Source: Capsicum annuum
Lineage: Eukaryota; Streptophyta; Magnoliopsida; Solanales; Solanaceae
DNA: 64,000 nucleotides
Assembly (NCBI RefSeq): GCF_002878395.1
Contig: NW_025892601.1
Coordinates: 159,694-223,693 of the forward strand
Direction of reading: 5' to 3'
Below the pieces are notes generated by a model. That model saw only the letters and a list, made by a program, of their open reading frames with translations, made no database searches and was not told where the DNA came from. Positions 36,022-47,697 of this stretch are shown in pieces. The stretch's first letter is position 1; each line of letters begins with the position of its first letter. The position numbers and the translations under genes are program-made.

Positions 36022-36039
36022 TCCCCGGCAATGGCGCAA
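36022..36039 (-). promoter_or_regulatory. Primer binding site, tRNA-Asp type
   Basis: TCCCCGGCAATGGCGCAA on the plus strand matches the plant tRNA-Asp 3' end at 16 of 18 positions (from memory of that tRNA). It lies just inside the 5' LTR of the minus-strand element and fixes its orientation and lineage. Confidence 0.8.
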
Positions 36040-36044
36040 AAATT

Positions 36045-37504
36045 TGATATGCCCAAATTACACCTCTCTTATGAGAGAATAAGAGGTCATTGTCAAATAT
36101 ATAACCCAACTAGGTTGGGGTCGAATCCCACAGAGAATAACGTGTCAATCAAGTCTATTTATGATTAAAATGACTGATAGATAATGGTTTCCTTTAATTA
36201 GGGCTTTTATCAATCAAAAGATGATTAAAGTTTTGACTTGCTTCATAACTCAAAGATAAAATTTCAATAGTTCAAATCAATGATAGAGAGAAACTAGGGA
36301 TATGATCACTATGGTTATTAACCCCTCATTGAATAATAGTTGTAGCACTAGATTCTCATGACTTGTAGGAAACACCAAATTATCAGTATCGACTATCCAT
36401 CTAAGTGTTTCTCAACCTACCTTGATATTGTGCTCCCTAATTCTCTAGAACTTAGGAAAACCTTCTATTCATACTAATTTTATCTTGAGTTGATTAATAT
36501 TGGTACAACATTAATCATTAGATGGAAAATTAACCTTCCCAAATCCTCGTTGATAATTCACTACCTTTTGTTTATTTCTCAGTTTGAACAAACAAACAAA
36601 AGTCTAGATCTATTGTTTGCAATCAATAGAAAACAATCATTACAAAGGAATTATCAAGATGTTCCCATAATTACTCAAACCCTAACCAACTATTAAATCT
36701 ATGGAAGGATTTTTAGTTCCACATAAGAAAGAAAGAGATAACAACCATTGTATTCATTATTCAGAGTAATGTAACTTACAAAAGATGAAATCTGAGGTTG
36801 ATGCTCTACCAAGTTCAAAAAGAATATCCCAAAACTTAATTTGCAAAAATATAGAGGAAAACTAGTCAGACCAGTTGTGTTTCGTGAGTTTCCTCCCTCC
36901 CTCATTAAAAACCTAGAACTTGTCCTTAAATACCTAGGCTAATTTTTGAATTAAATTATAGGTCACAAAAAATCTCTGGCACATGTGATGCCAAATGTGA
37001 TGTCTTATCAGGAGTCTGACTACTTATCAGACAATGTCGTCAACTCCTCTTCAAATTTCATGTTTGTAGCCTTTGACTAATGACAAGTCTTGACGGTTTT
37101 TCTAGAATTTGATGACATATCAAAAGATGTCATCAACTTTTCACTATATCTTCTACACATTACCTTAGACTGACGGTAGTCTTGATGGCTTATCAAAATT
37201 TTGACATCTTATTAGAAAATATCATCACTTCTCTACTCTAACTCCCATGCACTATCTTTGGCAGATGATATTCCTGATGCCTATTCACAATGTTGATGAC
37301 CTATCAGACAAGTCATCAACTGTACTCTTCATGGCTGCTTACTCAAAATCTATCTCTTTTGACTTAGTTGTCATTGGTTTTCATACATCTTAGCTCACCT
37401 ACACTATCACAGAGAAAACAATCTAAAACAATAAAAGCTGCTTAAGATTTACAATTATTCCAAGTTAAAAGCCTTAAATATGCTAGCATAAAGCTCGCAC
37501 ATCA
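36045..37504 (-). repeat. 5' LTR of the Tat-like element
   Basis: Direct repeat of 24,227-25,714. The boundaries are set by TGATATGCCC (plus strand), CACATCA at 37,504 and the adjacent GTTAA. Confidence 0.9.
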
Positions 37505-37509
37505 GTTAA
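37505..37509. repeat. Target-site duplication GTTAA (right)
   Basis: Identical to 24,222-24,226. Confidence 0.9.
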
Positions 37510-37680
37510 CTAATTGTTTAATGAGAATTTATGGATTAAAGATGCTAGTTGATATAAGACGTTAGTTTAAAAATGAATAGTGTATAAATGATAATTTGTG
37601 GTCTTTGGTTAGATAGGATTCATGGTTTGTCTTTTTTGAAACTCATGGTGAGGAATATGCCATATTTTAATTGGATTTGT
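37510..37680 (+). other. Element O sequence between LTR and gag remnant
   Basis: Resumes element O after the Tat-like insertion. It resembles the LTR text before the insertion (ATTAAAGATGCT recurs at 24,033 and 37,545). The LTR end and primer site of O could not be placed and may be deleted. Confidence 0.5.
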
Positions 37681-37945
37681 CTGCTTATTATTGGTGGAGA
37701 GATTTTATGGATTTCAGAATAGCTGGATTTTCTCTTTTTGATGGACTCAGTTCTCTGAGATGTTCTTGAAGAAGTATATGCCTCACAGAATTAGAGAACA
37801 ATTTAAAGATCAGTTTACTAAATTAGAGCAGACCTCCATGACAGTTATAGGGTATGAGATACTTCATTGCCTTGTTAGAGAAGTTCCTGCTTCCACTCGC
37901 AGGTATCCTCAAAGTACATATCCTCAACATTTATCTTTTTAGCCT
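37681..37945 (+). pseudogene. gag remnant of element O
   Basis: The frame reads MFLKKYMPHRIREQFKDQFT then KLEQTSMTVIGYEILHCLVR, the conserved middle of Ty3/gypsy gag (normally FLEKY ... EFLRLEQG ... YEARF). The N-terminal half of gag is missing, and the start of this frame is an internal Met. Confidence 0.8.
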
Positions 37946-38790
37946 CAGAGTCAGCTAAGTTGACCTATTTTGGAAGATCTTCAAATTACCAAACGAGGTT
38001 AGTCTAGTGCTAGTGATTGCCCTAGTAAGGGTAGCGTTCAGTCATGGAAGGTTTTATTTTCTTTTCTGCTTACGCATGGTGATAAAGCTTTATTTTCTTA
38101 TCTGCTTAGGCATGGTGATAATTTTGGGTCAGCCAAATCTATTAATTTTTGTTTTACTCAGATTTCTTGATTTACTTGTAGATTTCCCAGTAAATATTTG
38201 CGGGACTATCCTAGTCATGGGTTGGTTTCTTCAGCTCAGAATGGTACCTCTATTAGATTAATTTAGCCCCCTTAGTTAGAGGTGTTTCTCTTTGTTTTAG
38301 GGGTAGTTCCCAGGGTGCTCAATGTGGTCCTTAGATAGGAAGGACATAAGGTCAATAAGGTTCCCAGCCATGTGGCAGGCGTAGTCAGTTATATGCAGTA
38401 CCTGTTAGACACGGGGTTTATACTTTAGATATTGCAAATAAAGGTGTGACTTTTTTGTGCTGCTAGTCGGCCCTTGATTTATTAGATCTCAGTTCCATTT
38501 ATTCTTAAATATATATATGCTTATTATGCACCATGGTTTGAGTAGTCTATTGATTTATTATATCTTCCATTATGCGTATCTACTCTCGTACGTGATTATT
38601 TAGTAGTGGATTTATGTATTCTTATTAGGTGTTGTGACTGTCATTGATGTTGATACTTATGATGACCTATTATTCTGATTATGGTTGATTTTGATGTGTT
38701 TTGGGCATAAAATCATTATCCTGCTATCATGCAGTCATGGATTAGTTTACCAAGATCTCTGTCTAATTTATTCCTTATATACTCCCAGTC
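37946..38790 (+). pseudogene. Decayed gag-to-protease region of element O
   Basis: About 850 bases between the gag and RT remnants. Frames are too broken to name catalytic residues, though the spacing fits zinc knuckle, protease and linker. Confidence 0.45.
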
Positions 38791-39288
38791 ATGTGGTGGA
38801 GAGAGGTTATCCATGAGCCACTAAGGATTATATCTTATGTTTGTGCTAGGAGGCATATTTCTGGGGGTTGTGAGTCTTATCTCGCTTATGTTTGTGCTAC
38901 TTATGTTATGAGTCTGTCGCTTTACTCTTTTATTATTGTTGTGAGTTTCATTATGGGTCCCCTATGGACCTTCCAAGTATTTTACCTTTCAATGAGATTG
39001 CTCGAGCCTGGCACTCGACCTATTTCTATGTCTCCTTGCTATTTGGCTCTGGCCAATCTTAAGGGGATGAATTCTCTCCTACAAAATCTTCTTGATAATG
39101 GTTTTATTAGACTGAGTATGTCCCTGTGGGGTGCCCCTATATTGTTTGTGAAGAAAAAGGAAGACCCTTTGTTTATGTATACATATTATAGGCAACTTAG
39201 TAAGGTTACAGTGAAGAACTATTATCTGGTGCCTCACATTAATGATTTGTTTGACCAGCTTTAGAATGCAGTGGTGTTTTCTTAGTTT
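38791..39288 (+). pseudogene. N-terminal reverse transcriptase of element O
   Basis: The frame reads [20 protein letters not shown] (linker before RT), then [39 protein letters not shown] and [17 protein letters not shown]. These are the first blocks of a Ty3/gypsy RT. The catalytic YxDD part, RNase H and most of integrase are absent: the sequence passes from FDQL-QNAVVFS directly into integrase text. Confidence 0.85.
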
Positions 39289-39909
39289 ATTGGAGGGTTT
39301 GTATGGTAGGAGATGTCATTCTCTGATTGTATGTGTTTATACTCCTGAAGTTATACCCCATGATTTTGATTTGCTTCAGGACTCATTGGTTAAATTAAGG
39401 GTGATTCAAGATAGGCTAAGATCAGCTCAGAGTAGGCAGAAGGCCTATGTAGATCGTATGCTTTGTTGCTTGAGATTTAGAGTTTATGATCATGTATGCC
39501 TCTATATATTTCCCATGATTGGTGTGATGAGGTTCAGGATGAAGGGTAAGCTCAAACTGAGATATGTTGGACCTTTGCAGATTCTATGCTTTGTTGGTGA
39601 AGTAACACATGGGCTAGCTTAACCTCTTGATTTTGCTACTATTCATCTAGTTTACATGTCTCCATGTGGTACAAGTATATTCCTGATCCATCTGATGTGC
39701 TTAGATGGGACTCAGTCTAATTAGATTAGAATTTGACCTTTATGTAGGAGCCCATGCTTGCATTGTCTAGTGATGTGAGATGATTGCTCCCCAAGATAAA
39801 TTCTAGTTGCTAAGGTTCGGAGTAGACACCGTCAAGTAGAGGATACCACTTGAGAGATTGAGAGAGAGATGTCGGTCTAGTATTCTCACATCTTCGATAC
39901 TACAAGTAT
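39289..39909 (+). pseudogene. C-terminal integrase of element O, fused to RT by a deletion
   Basis: LLEGLYGRRCHS (integrase EALYGRRC block) follows the RT piece directly. Then come LRSAQSRQKAYVDRM, VMRFRMKGKLKLRYVGPLQI and, after frame changes, YIPDPSDVL and a chromodomain-like tail ending near EIEREM. The last residues run into the target site of the chromovirus inserted at 39,915. Confidence 0.82.
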
Positions 39910-39914
39910 ATCCT
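39910..39914. repeat. Target-site duplication ATCCT (left)
   Basis: Identical to 50,001-50,005 on the other side of the element. Confidence 0.92.
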
Positions 39915-40719
39915 TGTAACGCCCCAAGAGTACACATTGGGCACCACACGATTCTTACAGTCCTGAGGGACGAGAAGCTAACCCATAAGTTGGCACCTAC
40001 TATGAGCACTGAGTAAAACTGATATCAGAAGATCATATGTGGAAATAAACTGAGGAATGCCATAAGGTTTTTAAGTCATAAATCTGATAAGTCTTAAGAC
40101 AAAACTAATAATACTGATAATGACGACTAAAATCTGAGAACTAACTGTCTGTACTAGTCTGAAAAACCTCTACTGACTGAATAACAGTTAATGGGATAGA
40201 CCCCCAAATAACTCAAACTAACTAATGAACTGAAAGCATGAAAACAAATAGAGTCTATCCTCAAAATATGAGGACTCACCACTGCTACGGCTCATAATCT
40301 TGAAAGTCTATGTGTGAGTAACGCCCCGAGAGTACACATTGGGCACTACACGGTTCTTACAGTCCTGAGGGACCAGAAGCTAACCCATAAGTTGGTACCT
40401 ACTATGAGCATTGAGTAAAACTGATATCAAAAGATCATATGTGGAAATAAAATGAGGAATGCCATAAGGTTTTTAAGTGATAAATCTGATAAGTTTTAAG
40501 ACAAAACTAATAATGTTGATAATGACAACCAAAATCTGAGAACTAACTGTTTGTACTTGTCTGAAAAACCTCTACTGGCTGAATAACAGGTTAGGGGATA
40601 GACCCCCAACTAACTCTAACTAAATACTGAACTGAAAGCATGAAAACAAATATAGTCTGTCCTCGAAATATGAGGAATCACCACTGCTATGGCTGATAAT
40701 CTTGAAAGTCTATGTGTGA
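39915..40719 (-). repeat. 402-bp tandem duplication at the end of the 3' LTR
   Basis: TAACGCCCC(A/G)AGAGTACACA begins at 39,917 and at 40,319. Both units end with GTCTATGTGTGA, at 40,317 and 40,719, an exact 402-base period. The 5' LTR has one unit. Confidence 0.92.
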
Positions 40720-42595
40720 TACGAAAACTGAGCGTCCAAACCTATGATATGATACATCATTGCAAAAGAAAAGAGTATGCGTTAGTACTTTGAATGTGCT
40801 AGCATGCTAAATGAGGTAGGATTATATGCATGATTTTATGTGCATGAATACTAACTGATTGAATAACATGAAGCACTGAATAGAATGCATAGAATCTGTA
40901 AGTACTGAGGATGCAGGACCAATCATAAAACATGTTCTGCATATAATCTATAAACTGAAATACTAAAATCTGATAACTGATTAATTGATAATTGTATGCT
41001 ATGGTTAATGTAAAACTGAACTAATGCATACAAAATACTGAACTGAGACTGTGGGAGCTAACTATAGACGACATACCCTAATATACTATAGGGTTCAACC
41101 TATAAACCCATCTAGAATGGTGTTAGTACTGTGCCATGGGTACTAATGTTGGCTGTGTGGATCTACTAATCTAATGTCCTGAAGGACGAGGGTGTCAGGC
41201 CTATTTGATGGGGGACCCCTCTATCCTACTCTAGTTACATAGTTCTAGAACCTTGGGAATCTGACTAACTTCTCGTACCTACTGACGGGGGAGAAAAATG
41301 TCTCATTCCTACTGACAGGGGAGACGCCATCCCCATGTTCACTCGGTTCTAAGTTTTACTCCCAATTGAAGAACACTGAATTCAGAACTGCTCTAAGTTC
41401 AACCGATCTCAATGATTGACTAAAATGATAATGCTCATGGTATATTATGAAATTATCTAGTGGGTACGGAAAGTAAAAAAACTAAATTTTGGGTATTCAT
41501 AACCCCCAGGACTCGATGTCAATAATAATAAAATAGTAATAAAACTTTGAGGGCATGACATGAAAATATTTACTAAAAATTCCTTCTTGTAGGCATTTCA
41601 TCAAGCACTTAATATTCGTAGTGTAAACAAATCATGAGAATAGTTTAAAGCTTGTAATAATAGCATGAATTCGACCTCAACAACTCTAATTATGATTTAA
41701 ATCAGTGAATAACAACAATAAAACAAGTGGGGTTTTATACCAACAACAATCTCATGTAAATATGTAAATATGGCATATAATTACAATTCATGAGAGTTAA
41801 TAGTTAAAATCAAAATAATATGTAAATATCACAATATTCAATTTAAAATTTGTATTCTTGGACTCCATCAGTGGAAGGGACCCATGGATGAACATTTAAC
41901 ATACCTGGGTTGATGAATTCGTGAGAGTTAGTGGTGAATTCTTGAGATTTGTTCTTGAATTGTGGATGCTAGGGTTCTTGTTCTTGAAAGAGGAATACTG
42001 TAATTGTAGTAATTTATGAAATAATGAGCATATAATGATCTTTTGGGACTTAAATCCCGTGTTTGGACGGATTTGGAGCTATGGAAAATGACCAAATGGT
42101 CCCTAGACATTAAAACCCCCAATTTTGCGGCTTACTGCTGAGCAGTATTTATCCCACCACTATAGCACCGTTGAGAGGACTAATGGTGCTGACCTAGTAC
42201 CTGGGGACGACTCTGATTTGAAGCTTTACCACTAAGTGGTGTTATCACGGTAGCCTATTACTTCACACGAAAAACGCTATAACTTTTCGCTCGACTAATG
42301 GATTTTGGAGAAATTGGTATCCTTTGAAAAATAATTCAATTATCTATCCATTGGTGGGTAATAAGAAAAAAAATCTTAGTAAAATGAAAGATATACTTAT
42401 TTGATGTTCGCTACAGCAACATCATTATCAAGAACTCAATCGGTAAAGTGTATTTTGATTCGTCTAATAGATAAGAGTTATTTGAGGCCTTAATATACAT
42501 CAACATCACTCGTAAACCTATCAAAACACTATAATTAATTTCTCGTAACCGTGAAGCATATCCCTAACATTAGTTTGGATTTTTGGGGCACTACA
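39915..42595 (-). repeat. 3' LTR of the chromovirus (2,681 bp with duplication)
   Basis: In element orientation it starts TGTAGTGCCCC and ends GGGGCGTTACA. Without the 402-bp duplication its length (2,279) fits the 5' LTR (2,303). GC-rich palindromic units occur at 42,120-42,260. Confidence 0.92.
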
Positions 42596-42596
42596 A

Positions 42597-42613
42597 CTTT
42601 TTCCTTTGGGGAA
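42597..42613 (-). promoter_or_regulatory. Polypurine tract of the chromovirus
   Basis: The minus strand reads CCCCAAAGGAAAAAG just before TGTAGTGCCCC. A plus-oriented relative has the same layout at 1,483. Confidence 0.75.
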
Positions 42614-42747
42614 TATTCATCCTCGAATGAGATTGGTTAAGCTGAGAACACTGAGGAATTTTGGTTACATGCTAAATATCCATGATGGAAAAGTGATCAC
42701 ATTACCGAGTCTAAAACATGATAGATGAATGAGCTGGTTTTATGAGT

Positions 42748-44190
42748 TCATGAATGACATGAGAATGATACGCAATTGGAACTGAGTATATAAAAGAGAA
42801 AATCAAAGAGGATTGTTATCTTAAGCTGAATCTGAGTTTGCGGAGAAAAGATGAGGGTACTTGGTCTGTATATCTGCTTCTGATTCCTAAGTGGCTCTCT
42901 TAAAGGACTGATTTCTCCAAAGAAATTTGTCCAAGGGAACTTCTTTCTTCCTAAATCTTTGAATCTGTCGATCAAGGATCTCGACAGGAACTTCTTCATA
43001 AGAAAGACTGTTCTGAGCATCTACACTCTCTAAAGAGACAACTACAGTTGGGTCACTAATACTCTTCTTCAACAAGGAGACATGAAATACTTGTTGCAAT
43101 GATGCTAGGTCTGGAGGAAACTCAAGCTCATAAGCCAACTTTTTTAAATGAATCCTAATTTTATAAGGGCCAACATATCGGGGACTAAGCTTACCCTTCT
43201 TACTAAATCTCTTAACCCCCTTCCTGGGAGAGAGTTTCAAATCTATAAAGTCCCCAATCTCATATTTAAGATCTTTCCTTCTCACATTTGTATGTGATTT
43301 ATTTTGGCTCTGGGCTATCTTAAGCCTCTCCCTAATCAACTGTAGTTTATCTTAAGCATAAAAAATGAAGTCAGGCCCCACCACTACACTCTCACATACT
43401 TCAAACCAACCAATGGGAGATATACATCTCATCCCATAAAGAGCCTCAAAAGGAGCCATCTGAATAATTGAATGATAGTTGTCATTATACATGAATTCAA
43501 TCAAAGTCAAGTGGTCATCCCAACAACCCTTATAGTCAATTACATATGCTCTCAACATATCCTCAAGGTTCTGAATGGTCCTCTCTGCCTAGCCATCTAT
43601 CTGAGGGTGAAAAGTTGTACTGAGGTGGACCTGGGTACCAAGACCCTTTTGGAAGGCTTTACAAACATGTGAGGTAAACTGTGTACCTCTATCTAAAATG
43701 ATGGACAAAGGGACACCATGCAACCTAACCAACTTTCGAATGTAGAGCCAGGCATAGTCGTCGGCTAAATAGGAAGTATGGACCAGTCATAAATGGGTTA
43801 ATTTGGTCATTTTGTTAATGATGACCGAAATTGAATCAAGCCAATGATGGGAATGAGAAAAACCTATCACAAAATCCATGTTCACTTCCTGCCACTTCCA
43901 TGTGGGAGTACCAAACTCCTACATAGACCCACTAGGCTTTTGATGCTCAATATTTACCTACTGACAAGTGGAGCACTTAGCTATAAACTCTATAACATCT
44001 CTCTTCATCACACTCCACCAATAGATTTCCTGAAGATCGTGGTACATCTTCATGGTCCCTGGATGAATTGAGTAACGCGCACCATGCGCCTCTATAAGAA
44101 TTCGTTGTCTCAACTTATCAACACATAACACACACAGTCTACCCTAGCAATGGAACACACCATCTCCTGCTTCGGAGAAAACCTCTACTT
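42748..44190 (-). pseudogene. Integrase and chromodomain-like C-terminus of the chromovirus
   Basis: On the minus strand: zinc finger with HPGTMKMYHDL and CSTCQ, core with DRGTQFTS and AERTIQNLEDMLRA, GWFEV block, then 43,339-42,887 GKLSPRYVGPYKIRIHLKKL, FHVSLLKKSISDPTVVVSLE and VEILDRQIQRFRKKEVPLDK. The first catalytic Asp appears replaced by Asn (VIINKMTKLTHL). Stops split it at about 43,345 and elsewhere. The C-terminal chromodomain-like part is thought to steer insertion to heterochromatin in this lineage. Confidence 0.9.
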
Positions 44191-45660
44191 TCTGATCTCT
44201 GAATGACTCTTTCATCTTTACTAGACTAGGATCCCTATCTTGCTTTACTTTCACTTTGGCAACCAAAGAAGATTTTGAACTATTTTGCACCTAAATGCTA
44301 CCCTCGGCTGAATCAACCAAACGAACACCCAACCTGTCATGCTGATGAACTTCCCTAATTAAATTCTTTTTATCATCCTCAACATGAGCAAAAATACCTA
44401 TACACAATCTACTTAGAGTATTTGCCACTATATTAGCCTTGCTCGGGTGATATAAAATACTCATATCATAATCTTTCAGCAATTCTAACCATCTTCTTTT
44501 ATGCAAATTCAAATCTTTCTATGAAAATACATACTACAAGGTCTTGTGGTTTGTGAACACATCAATATTTACCCCATACAAATAGTGCCTCAAAATCTTT
44601 TAGGCACAACAACTGCTAGTTTAAGATCATGGCTAGGGTAATTCTTTTCATGGGGTTTTGTATTGTGTAAAGAAATAGGCCACAATCTTACCCTTTTCCA
44701 TTAAAGCACACTCCAAAATAACTCTGGAAGAATCACACTACACAATAAACCCATCTGAACCATCTGGCAATGTCAAAACTGGGGTTTCGATGAGTCGAGT
44801 CTTCAACTCCAGAAAACTCTTTTCACAAGAATCTAACAACTGAAACTTAACTTTCTTTTGAGTCTATTTGGACATAGGGGACACAATAGATGAAAAACCT
44901 TCAACAAACTATCGATAATAGCCAACCAATGCTAAGAAACTCCTAATATCTGACGAATAGAAAGGTCTAGGCCAGTTTCTTACCGCTTCAATCTTTTGAG
45001 GATGAAATCTAATTCGATTTCAAAAAATAATATGGCCAAGGAAAGCTACTGATCTTAGTCAAAATTTGCACTTACTGAATTTAGCGAACAACTCATAGGC
45101 TTTAAGAGTCTGCAACACTATTTTTAGGTGGTCTGCATGATCATTTTCATTAAGGGAGTATACAAGAATGTCATCAGTAAATACTATGACAAACATGTCT
45201 AAGTACTTCTTGAACACTTGGTTCATCAAGTCCATCAAGGCTTTCGGGGTATTCATGAGACTAAAGGACATGAATAGAAACTCGAAGTGACCATACCAAG
45301 TTTTGAAAGTTACATTCAAAATGTCAAATCCTCAGACTCTAAGTTGATGATAGTCGGATCTGAGGACTATCTTAGAAAAGTAACTGGCACCATGAAGTTG
45401 GTCGAATAAGTCATCGATTCTGTGAAGTGGGTATTTGTTATTGATTGTGACTTTGTTCAACTGACGGTAGTCAATACATATTCTAAGTGAACCATCTTTC
45501 TTACGCACGAATAGTACTGGTGTGCCCCACGGAGAAATGTTGGGCCTGATGAATCCCTTATTAGGTGATGGGGCCTGATAAATCCCTTATTAGGTGATCT
45601 TTCAACTACTCTTTCAACTCCTTGAGTTTGGCTGGAGCCATTTTGTATAGCAAAACAGAG
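44191..45660 (-). pseudogene. Reverse transcriptase and RNase H of the chromovirus
   Basis: Minus-strand blocks: [49 protein letters not shown], the catalytic box VFTDDILVYS (usual I replaced by T) and FAKFSKCKFW. RNase H follows with stops, and then LNLHKRRWLELLKDYDMSIL and YHPSKANIVANTLSRL. A short tandem duplication at 45,543-45,600 and several stops break the frame. Confidence 0.9.
45543..45600 (-). repeat. 29-bp tandem duplication in RT
   Basis: GGGCCTGATGAATCCCTTAT then TAGGTGAT occurs twice in succession, differing at one base. It changes the frame upstream of the RT blocks WGAPVLF. Confidence 0.85.
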
Positions 45661-45929
45661 ATAGGTTGAGTAGCTGGAAGGAGGTCTTTTCTGAAGTCAA
45701 TTTCCCTTTTGGGAGAAACTTCAGGGAGATCTTTAGAGAACACATCTTGAAATTCTCTCATCATTAAAACTGATTCAAGAGTTAAAGCCTCAGAATTTGA
45801 GTCTTTGACTCAGACAAGATGATAAATTCACCCCTTGGATATCATTTTCCTCGCTCTAAGGTATGAAATAAGTTAACCCCTAAGCGTTGTGGTACTACCC
45901 CTTCACTCAAGGACTGGTTCATTTGGACA

Positions 45930-46250
45930 CTAAAAATGAATAACTCTATTTCTACAATCAACTGAAGTATAGCATGAGTGGAGCCAATCCATGTTGAGAA
46001 TAACGTCAAAATCTATCATCTCTAACTCTACAAGATCTAAAAAAGTAACTTTATGAGACATTGTAATCGGGTTGTTCCTGTATACCCGCTGGGCTACGAT
46101 AGACTTACCCACTGAGGTAGACACTGAGAAAGGCTTTGCTAAATTTTCAGGACTGACTCCAAAATTGATGGCTATATAAGGAGTTATAAAAGAAAGAAAA
46201 GCTCTAGGGTCTAATAAAAAATAAACATGTAAATAAAAGACTGGCAACAT
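45930..46250 (-). pseudogene. Aspartic protease of the chromovirus
   Basis: LLDPRAFLSFITPYIAINFG on the minus strand is the active-site region. The usual D-P-G-A is D-P-R-A, which should abolish activity. Further blocks are VELEMIDFDVILNMDWLHSC and VDCRNRVIHF. The frame is otherwise open over 106 codons. Confidence 0.85.
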
Positions 46251-46299
46251 ACCAGTGATAACATCAGGAGAATTTTCCTAATCCTATTGGGACTGAAGT

Positions 46300-47629
46300 G
46301 CATATAGTCTATTTTGGCATTGACCACTGGTGGCACTAGAAGTCATGCCTTACTGAGTCGGGTGACCTAATGGTGCTGCTAAAGAGTTAGCTTTACCCTG
46401 TTGGCGATCATTCCTACCTTTCCACATATCTGTCGAACACTCTCTCAATTTGTGTCCTAGTTTGCCACATTCAAAACACACATCACTGCCAGCCCTGCAC
46501 ATACCCTAATGATTTCTCTTGCACTTCTAGCAAAGCAAATTAGTTTGAGCACTGCTAACTGCCCTAAGGTTTAGGGCTTGATGCCCTATACCTATTATTA
46601 TTCTTGAATTTAAGTACTGGGGCACGAGCAGAAGATGGAGCTAGGACTAACAATTTCTAATGGAATTAAGGATGATTATCACCTTCTGACCTCAGATGAG
46701 CGATGTTGAATCTACCTGTCTTTGCTATCTTATTCTTCATCTCCTTCTTCTTACGCTTCTGCTTCTCAATCTGTTGAGCATGGACTATTAAACTTGATAG
46801 GTCCATCTCCTTTATCAAAATTGCAGTCCTACACTCCTTGACCATACTGTCAAATACCCCAGACATGAACTTGCTCATCCTAGACCTATTATCAGCCACC
46901 ACATTAGGAGCATACCTAGCTACCTAAGTAAACTTGAGGGAATACTCTCTCACAATCAGTTTGCATTGCCTTAAGTTGATAAATTCTAACACCTTGGCTT
47001 CCCTTAGCTCCAATATAAACAACCTATCTAAAAATGGAAGTAAAAAACTTCTCCTACTATACTGGCCCTGCATCTGTTCCTCTATCCCCTTTCTACTGCT
47101 TAAACCATATGTGAGCGACATCCTACATCTGATATGCAGCTAACTCAACACTCTAACATGCCGTTACCCCCATAATATCAGTGACTTTCTATACCATGTC
47201 AAGAAATTTATGTGGGTTCTCTTCAGACATAGACCCTAAAAATAGAGGAGGGTTCATTCAAGTGAGTCCCAAATTATAGATGCAATAGTATTGGATACTA
47301 GGTTGGCATGACAAGCATATTTATGAGAATTTTAAGCTGCTACAAAGTTAAAACAGTAGGGAATGCAGCTCTGAACTCTGGATGAGAAAAATGCTTATTT
47401 AGGGGATCTTCCTAGATGGGCAGAGGTGCTGGCTGGTTTATATTTCTTCTTTTGTTTGTCTTTTAAAGAGGCATGTTCTATAAATAGAAGGGAAAGTAGA
47501 TTAGATAGAGAGATTAACTTGATCATCATGATCTTTGGTATGACATAGACACTGAAAGAAGGGAAATTTTTCTTAAAATGCCCCATAGCCTCTAGCCCAT
47601 AAGTATGGTGCACTTCACACCCATACACA
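46300..47629 (-). pseudogene. gag with CCHC zinc knuckle of the chromovirus
   Basis: Minus-strand pieces include ELREAKVLEFINLRQCKLIV and VREYSLKFT (46,924-47,121), and MVADNRSRMSKFMSGVFDSM with KEMDLSSLIVHAQQIEKQ (46,666-46,902). At 46,437-46,482 is an intact knuckle CFECGKLGHKLREC (C-X2-C-X4-H-X4-C). Several stops separate the pieces. It would have packaged the element RNA. Confidence 0.88.
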
Positions 47630-47680
47630 CAAATTTACTTTATGCAGATTTCAGACTTACTAGCATACTTTAAGACCTTA

Positions 47681-47694
47681 GGCACTGTTATCAA
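47681..47694 (-). promoter_or_regulatory. Primer binding site, initiator tRNA-Met type (decayed)
   Basis: The minus strand reads TTGATAACAGTGCC, a few bases inside the 5' LTR. It resembles TTGGTATCAGAGCC, the usual site of this lineage. Confidence 0.65.
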
Positions 47695-47697
47695 GTA

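Larger units (their letters stand above)
24227..37504 (-). mobile_element. Tat/Athila-like gag-protease LTR retrotransposon with nested insert
   Basis: LTRs of 1,488 bp (24,227-25,714) and 1,460 bp (36,045-37,504) flank the element, and a perfect GTTAA duplication brackets it. Read on the minus strand, the order is 5' LTR, tRNA-Asp primer site, gag, protease, a non-coding tail, polypurine tract, 3' LTR. Reverse transcriptase, RNase H and integrase are absent: only about 1.35 kb separates the protease from the nested insert and about 0.45 kb lies beyond it. Movement would have needed enzymes from an autonomous relative. A same-family element is inserted in the tail at 26,170-32,221. Confidence 0.9.

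Noticed and set aside
38791..39264. Endogenous pararetrovirus reverse transcriptase
   Set aside because: Order and text of RT and integrase blocks, flanking LTRs and target duplications identify Ty3/gypsy retrotransposons; no movement protein or coat protein motif is seen.
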